9,987 bases of DNA, taken from Labilibaculum sp. (GTDB taxonomy: Bacteria; Bacteroidota; Bacteroidia; Bacteroidales; Marinifilaceae). The position numbers were made by a program, and so were the translations under genes. Below are positions 6,227-9,987 of the stretch, piece after piece. The stretch is from the NCBI GenBank assembly GCA_016743925.1, contig JADGFH010000163.1, forward strand, positions 1-9,987. The letters are read 5' to 3'. The notes under the pieces are model-generated. The model searched no databases and had not been told where the DNA came from. It saw only the letters and a program-made list of their open reading frames with translations. Position 1 is the stretch's first letter. Each line of letters begins with the position of its first letter.

Positions 6227-6837
6227 ATTTTTTAGTTTTAATCTAATTCGTTTTATCTAACACTACAAAGATGACGACAATTTAAGCTTTCTACGAGTGT
6301 GATAATTCCCGAAGACTTGTCAATTTTTCCCTTTTGCTTCATTTCATCACAAATATCTATTGAATAAACATATTCGGTTCTGTGTTGTTTTAGGTGGGTA
6401 ATCAAACCTAAAGTGTTCAAGTATTTGTTAAAGCCACAAGGCTCTTACTTTTTCCATTGATGAAAAAGTAAGCAAAAAATCTAGGGCGCGCTTCCTCAGT
6501 CACCCATCACGATTCATTCGCTAAATGAAAAAAACTCTCACGATTAAGAAGCTTGTGACTTTTGATTCTCAAAAGTCTACAAGTTCTAAATCTTGATCAA
6601 ACAACTTTTCATTCTTAACGCGCATTTCATCTATGGGTACCGACTTGCGGATTCGATGCCCAACTACTGTACTTCTATCATTTCGATTAATAATCATTAA
6701 AAATAAATCCAAACAGTCTTATTACAAAATGTAGATAATTTGTAGATATAAATAATGCCTATTAGCCTCATCTAATTGTTACGAACATAAAATTTTCTCT
6801 TGGAAAATAAGTAAATTTCATCAAAATCCTTAAACTC
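6227..6837. other. Gene-free 611-bp region rich in hairpins
   Basis: No credible gene was found between the thioredoxin and DUF4838 starts. The middle part (about 6389-6583) is packed with inverted repeats and is described separately. Near the right end, TGTAGATA occurs twice in direct orientation (6730-6737 and 6741-6748), 11 bp apart, about 90 bp before the DUF4838 ATG. Both flanking genes must have their promoters here; CAAAGATG at 6266-6273 is a near match to a minus-strand -7 box (CATCTTTG), 40 bp from the thioredoxin start. Confidence 0.6.
6389..6583. repeat. Hairpin-rich element, possible dispersed palindromic repeat
   Basis: Four inverted repeats occur in series: TTTAGGT (6389-6395) with ACCTAAA (6406-6412); a perfect 11-bp stem CTTACTTTTTC (6444-6454) with GAAAAAGTAAG (6462-6472); TTCATT (6513-6518) with AATGAA (6524-6529); and CTTGTGACTTTTG (6552-6564) with CAAAAGTCTACAAG (6570-6583), a 13-bp stem with one bulged A. 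A later TTCTTAA near 6613 can pair with TTAAGAA near 6544. The segment GGGCGCGC at 6484-6491 is GC-rich against its surroundings. None of the hairpins ends in a good T run, so they do not look like simple terminators. The style resembles non-coding interspersed repeats of Bacteroidota genomes, but membership in a family is inference. Confidence 0.5.
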
Positions 6838-9057
6838 ATGATTAAATATTCAATTTTAATCCTATCACTCGTAGGATTATTTGCATGTGGGAACAGTTCT
6901 CAACTCACAATTACAAAGAACGGAAAATCGGATTATGAAATTGTTCTTCCTGAAAAAGCTGACAAAACGCTTAAAAAGGCAGCAGAGGAACTTCAATTCT
7001 ATCTTAAAAAGATATCGTCTGCAAAACTTCCAATTGTAGATCAAGCTACCGCCGATCCAAACAAGAAAAAGATCATCATCCAAAATGAATCTGTTCAGGC
7101 TACTTCTGCACATTCAATCCGCATTGAAAACAAAAACGATCAGCTAATCATATCCGGTGGCAATTCAATGAGCACATTGTATGCGGTATATGAATTTCTG
7201 GAAAAATACGCTGACTGCAGATGGTATTCTCCTAGTGTAGAAAAAATTCCTTCTCTCGATGCTATTTCAGTGCCAACTCCTTTGAGCTATTCTTATACGC
7301 CAGAGATTACCACACGAACCATGCACTCTCGCTTGTTTTATAAGAATCATGATTTTGCAGATAAACTAAGAGTTACGCATGAGGCTTTTCCTGCTTATGT
7401 GCCAACAGCCAGAGTTCACACCTTTCATCGGTTTGTACCTGAAAAAGCCTTCTACAAAAAACATCCCGAATATTATGCATTGCGAGGGGAAAAGAGGCTT
7501 CATACACAATTGTGCCTAACAAATAAAGATGTTCTTAAAATAGTTAAAGATTCAGTTCAAGCCTACTTTAACAGATATCCGGAAGCAAATGTAATTTCGG
7601 TTAGTCAGGATGACAATACACAGCATTGCCAATGTTCAGCTTGTTCAAAAATTGATAAGGAAGAAGGCTCTCCAAGTGGTTCAATGGTTCGTTTTGTAAA
7701 TGATGTAGCCAAACAATTTCCAGCTAAACAAATTTCTACTTTGGCCTATCAATATACTCGTAAAGCACCAAAAACAAAGCCTCTCGACAATGTATTGATT
7801 ACGCTTTGCTCGATAGAATGCGATAGAAGTGCTAGCATTGCTGATAACTGCTCTGATTTTGCAGAAGATTTAATGGGCTGGAAAGAGGTAACGAAAAACA
7901 TTCGAATTTGGGATTATACTACCCAGTTCACCAATTTTTTGGCTCCATTTCCAAACATCCACACCCTACAACCCAACCTACAATTTTTTAGAGATAATAA
8001 TGCCAAGTGGGTATTTGAACAACACAGTAATAATCCTAGTGAATTGTTCGAATTGCGCTCTTATCTAACTGCAAAATTATTATGGAATCCAGATCTAAAC
8101 GTTGATGAACTCATTACTGAATTTGTAAATGGCTATTACGGAGAAGCTGGTATTTTTGTGAAAAAGTACATCGATTTGGTTCATGCCGAGATTAAAAAAG
8201 ACCCAGATTATTTCCTTTTTCTTTATGGTGATCCGGCGCAAGCATTCAACTCCTTCTTAAAACCTGAGCTTTTAACACAGTACAATCACTTTTTTAATGA
8301 TGCCGAAAAAGCAGTTGCAGATAAGGTAGAATTATTAAATCGTGTGAGAACAGCTCGTTTAAGTACCGATTATGCCATGCTCGAAATGGCTCGAAACGGA
8401 ATGTCATCCGATTTTCAATTGTTAAAAGATGGTGCAATTTCAAGCGATGTGAACATGCGTATCAAACGCTTCAAACAGACCTGCGAAACTTCAAATATCA
8501 CCCTTATGAACGAAATGGGCTATACCGTTAAGGAGTATTTAAGTTTATACGAAGAAAGTTTAAACAGAGCCGCAATGCCAAATATTGCAAGAGGCAAAAC
8601 AGTAAAGCTCAACACCAAACCAAAAAAATATGCCGACGAAAATCCACAGGCTTTAACGGATGCCGCTTTAGGTGGAAGTAACTTTTATGCTAATTGGCTC
8701 GGCTTCGAAGGAAATAATTTAGAAGCAGTAATTGATTTGGGGAAGGAAGTAGAGATTAAAAATATTTCTACCGGATTTCTTCAAGTAACCAATCACATTG
8801 TCTTCTTTCCTAAAAGTGTAACTTACTCCTACTCAACCGATGGTAATTCTTTTATCGATATTAAAAAAGTAAACTGTACTAATGCTCTATCGAAAAAAAG
8901 TAAAAAGAATGATATTGAATACTTCACAAGTACTTTCAAACCGATTAAGGTAAGATATGTGAAAATTACCGCTAAAAATATAAGTAAGGCGCCTGTTTGG
9001 CACAATGCCGCTGGTTTGCCTTCTTGGATTTTTGCCGATGAAGTGATTATCAACTAG
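6838..9057 (+). CDS. DUF4838 lipoprotein with glycosidase-like N-terminus and discoidin-like C-terminus
   Basis: A 739-residue secreted lipoprotein, probably acting on or binding carbohydrate at the cell envelope. Residues 1-16 are a signal peptide with lipobox LFAC and Cys17 as the lipidation site. Residues about 20-145 resemble the N-terminal beta-sandwich domain of alpha-glucuronidases and GH20-type hexosaminidases (AAEELQFYLKKISSAKLPIV; STLYAVYEFLEKYADCRWYSP). Residues about 155-440 carry the DUF4838 region, including HPEYYALRGEKR (209-220), CLTNKDV (226-232), VSQDDNTQHCQCSACS (255-270) with Cys264, Cys266 and Cys269, and WDYTTQFTNFLAPFPNI (358-374). Residues about 583-739 look like an F5/8-type C (CBM32-like) domain: ARGKTVKLN, ALTDAALGGSNF, VIDLGKEVEIKNISTGF, and VRYVKITAKN. 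No SusC/SusD pair or sulfatase lies next to it in the window. The enzymatic activity of DUF4838 proteins is not something the sequence settles. Confidence 0.88.
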   Translation: MIKYSILILSLVGLFACGNSSQLTITKNGKSDYEIVLPEKADKTLKKAAEELQFYLKKISSAKLPIVDQATADPNKKKIIIQNESVQATSAHSIRIENKNDQLIISGGNSMSTLYAVYEFLEKYADCRWYSPSVEKIPSLDAISVPTPLSYSYTPEITTRTMHSRLFYKNHDFADKLRVTHEAFPAYVPTARVHTFHRFVPEKAFYKKHPEYYALRGEKRLHTQLCLTNKDVLKIVKDSVQAYFNRYPEANVISVSQDDNTQHCQCSACSKIDKEEGSPSGSMVRFVNDVAKQFPAKQISTLAYQYTRKAPKTKPLDNVLITLCSIECDRSASIADNCSDFAEDLMGWKEVTKNIRIWDYTTQFTNFLAPFPNIHTLQPNLQFFRDNNAKWVFEQHSNNPSELFELRSYLTAKLLWNPDLNVDELITEFVNGYYGEAGIFVKKYIDLVHAEIKKDPDYFLFLYGDPAQAFNSFLKPELLTQYNHFFNDAEKAVADKVELLNRVRTARLSTDYAMLEMARNGMSSDFQLLKDGAISSDVNMRIKRFKQTCETSNITLMNEMGYTVKEYLSLYEESLNRAAMPNIARGKTVKLNTKPKKYADENPQALTDAALGGSNFYANWLGFEGNNLEAVIDLGKEVEIKNISTGFLQVTNHIVFFPKSVTYSYSTDGNSFIDIKKVNCTNALSKKSKKNDIEYFTSTFKPIKVRYVKITAKNISKAPVWHNAAGLPSWIFADEVIIN

Positions 9058-9077
9058 TCCAATTGCAAAATACAATG

Positions 9078-9108
9078 AAAAGAGATGTCACCTGGCATCT
9101 CTTTTTTT
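9078..9108 (+). terminator. Terminator of the DUF4838 gene
   Basis: A 10-bp stem, AAAAGAGATG (9078-9087) with CATCTCTTTT (9096-9105), encloses an 8-nt loop and runs into seven T (9102-9108). It starts 21 bp after the stop codon. Typical intrinsic terminator. Confidence 0.9.
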
Positions 9109-9146
9109 AGGAGCCATCAGTTCCCGAACATGGGGAGAGGCTTCAT

Positions 9147-9314
9147 CCCCAAGGGGAAAATCTTCAGCCCCAAAGGGCGAAGCTTCGGTCACAAGGGGCA
9201 AAGCAGTAAGCACAAAGGGCAAGACTTCAACCCTAAGGGGCGAGGCATTATCCCCAAAGGGATAATCTTCAGCCCCAAAGGGCGAAGCTTCGGTCACAAG
9301 GGGCAAGGAAAGCT
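9147..9314. repeat. 21-bp tandem repeat array, eight units
   Basis: Eight units with an exact 21-bp period begin at 9147, 9168, 9189, 9210, 9231, 9252, 9273 and 9294. Each opens with a 10-bp core of the form CCCCAAAGGG or TCACAAGGGG, and CGAAGCTTCG (a perfect palindrome) follows in units 2 and 7. A 43-nt stretch at 9159-9201 recurs without change at 9264-9306, so five units (105 bp) form a higher-order repeat. The array is GC-rich compared with the AT-rich surroundings. Because 21 is a multiple of 3, frames stay open on both strands. The plus frame from ATG 9130 reads a heptad of the type K-G-R-S-F-x-P to a stop at 9342. No signal peptide or convincing ribosome binding site supports a gene, so it is listed as a repeat. 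Confidence 0.9.
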
Positions 9315-9401
9315 CCCCTACTTTTTACAAACAATATCCTAATATCCATCTTACAATTGCAATCGCCACCCCATTCTATCCATTAAGTGTACCTTATTTC
9401 C

Positions 9402-9432
9402 TTTCAGATTCAATCCATTTTCACTTTCTTTG
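9402..9432 (+). promoter_or_regulatory. Candidate promoter of the cytochrome b gene
   Basis: TTTCTTTG at 9425-9432 matches TAnnTTTG except at its second position. TTTC at 9402-9405 lies 19 bp upstream, where the -33 TTTG belongs. Transcription would start near 9440, giving a leader of about 25 nt. AATCACATAA occurs twice in direct orientation (9434-9443 and 9446-9455) at the predicted start site. Confidence 0.35.
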
Positions 9433-9463
9433 TAATCACATAACAAATCACATAATCCCTGTA

Positions 9464-9987
9464 ATGACTAAGAAGAATACTGAAGATAGAACCCCCTCAT
9501 CATTAGAAAAGTTTTTTCTGCACCTACATCCGGCTAAAATTGATTCAAGAGCCATAAAATTTAACCGAACTTTCGGCTTAGGAGGTGTCTGTGCTTTACT
9601 ATTCATAATTCTCTCGATTACAGGCTTACTTCTTCGATTTTCTTACATTCCAACCGTTCAACACGCCTACGATTCAATTTTAGGTTTAAAGAACAATACA
9701 ATGTTCGGTCAATTCATTCGTAACCTGCATCATTTATCTGCAAAATTAATGGTATTGGTTTCTTTTCTACATTTAATAAGAACCTACTACTCACAAAGTT
9801 TTCATTTAAAAAGAGCAGAGAATTGGATTTATGGATTGTTAATGATGTTTTTGGTATTGGCATCTAGTTTTACAGGTTACCTTTTGCCATGGGATCAGTT
9901 AGCTTATTGGGCAATTACAGTAATTACTCAAATTGCTGAATACATACCCTTAATTGGTGAGCCGCTCGCTTACGCGATACGTGGTAG
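9464..9987 (+). CDS. Cytochrome b/b6-type N-terminal domain protein (partial, cut by window end)
   Basis: The frame from ATG 9464 stays open for 174 codons to the window end. It encodes the first part of a quinol-oxidising cytochrome b, an integral membrane subunit that carries two b hemes. After a soluble N-terminus, helix A covers about 37-58 (FGLGGVCALLFIILSITGLLL). TGLLLRFSYIPTVQHAYDSI follows the family pattern. Helix B (about 88-107) holds H89 and H103, spaced 14 residues apart like the first two heme ligands in b and b6 proteins. Helix C ends in TGYLLPWDQLAYWA (137-150), a cytochrome b hallmark. IPLIGEPL (161-168) leads toward helix D, whose two heme ligands lie outside the window. No Rieske gene precedes it; partners are probably downstream. 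Length, fusion state and complex type cannot be told from this fragment. Confidence 0.93.
   Translation, partial: MTKKNTEDRTPSSLEKFFLHLHPAKIDSRAIKFNRTFGLGGVCALLFIILSITGLLLRFSYIPTVQHAYDSILGLKNNTMFGQFIRNLHHLSAKLMVLVSFLHLIRTYYSQSFHLKRAENWIYGLLMMFLVLASSFTGYLLPWDQLAYWAITVITQIAEYIPLIGEPLAYAIRG

Noticed and set aside
9085..9129. Start of an 85-residue frame reaching back to ATG 9085
   Set aside because: This ATG lies inside the stem of the DUF4838 terminator, so translation from it is unlikely. Any real start would be 9130 or later.
9147..9314. The tandem array as a CRISPR locus
   Set aside because: Units are contiguous with a 21-bp period and no unique spacers of 30 bp or more, and no cas gene is present.

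Overview
The window looks like chromosomal DNA of a Bacteroidota member. The reasons are its AT-rich composition, A/T-rich leaders without clear Shine-Dalgarno sequences, at least one good match to the Bacteroidota -7 box (TAnnTTTG), several lipoproteins, a DUF4838 lipoprotein, and a BlaI repressor paired with an M56 peptidase that carries plug-like and TonB C-terminal domains. A marine or anaerobic Marinilabiliales-type host is a guess from overall flavour, not something the sequence proves.

Layout. Positions 1-290 hold no gene, but contain two terminator-like hairpins and two diverged copies of one intergenic sequence. A two-gene minus-strand operon follows (SRPBCC/AHSA1 protein, then GNAT acetyltransferase, joined by an ATGA overlap). 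A plus-strand FKBP-type prolyl isomerase lipoprotein converges on a minus-strand ankyrin-repeat lipoprotein across a strong bidirectional terminator. The ankyrin gene is divergent from a plus-strand two-gene unit: a BlaI/MecI-type repressor and a 729-residue M56 (BlaR1-like) membrane peptidase. Two near-identical 16-bp palindromes, one overlapping a perfect -7 box, sit just before the repressor. After a terminator come a minus-strand thioredoxin with an unusual CPPC active site, a 611-bp gene-free stretch rich in hairpins, a 739-residue DUF4838 lipoprotein with a carbohydrate-binding-like C-terminus, another terminator, an exact 21-bp tandem repeat array, and the first 174 codons of a cytochrome b/b6-type protein that runs off the window.

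How the genes work together. The only clear system is the BlaI-M56 pair. The peptidase keeps the N-terminal membrane metalloprotease part of BlaR1/MecR1. In place of a penicillin-binding sensor it carries two FecR-like segments (the second degenerate), a carboxypeptidase-regulatory/plug-like domain, a proline run and a TonB C-terminal domain. This mixes parts of Bla/Mec proteolytic signalling with parts of Fec-type cell-surface signalling, and it is the most interesting candidate here. The remaining genes look like independent housekeeping or envelope functions. No CRISPR array, rRNA, tRNA or transposase gene was seen.
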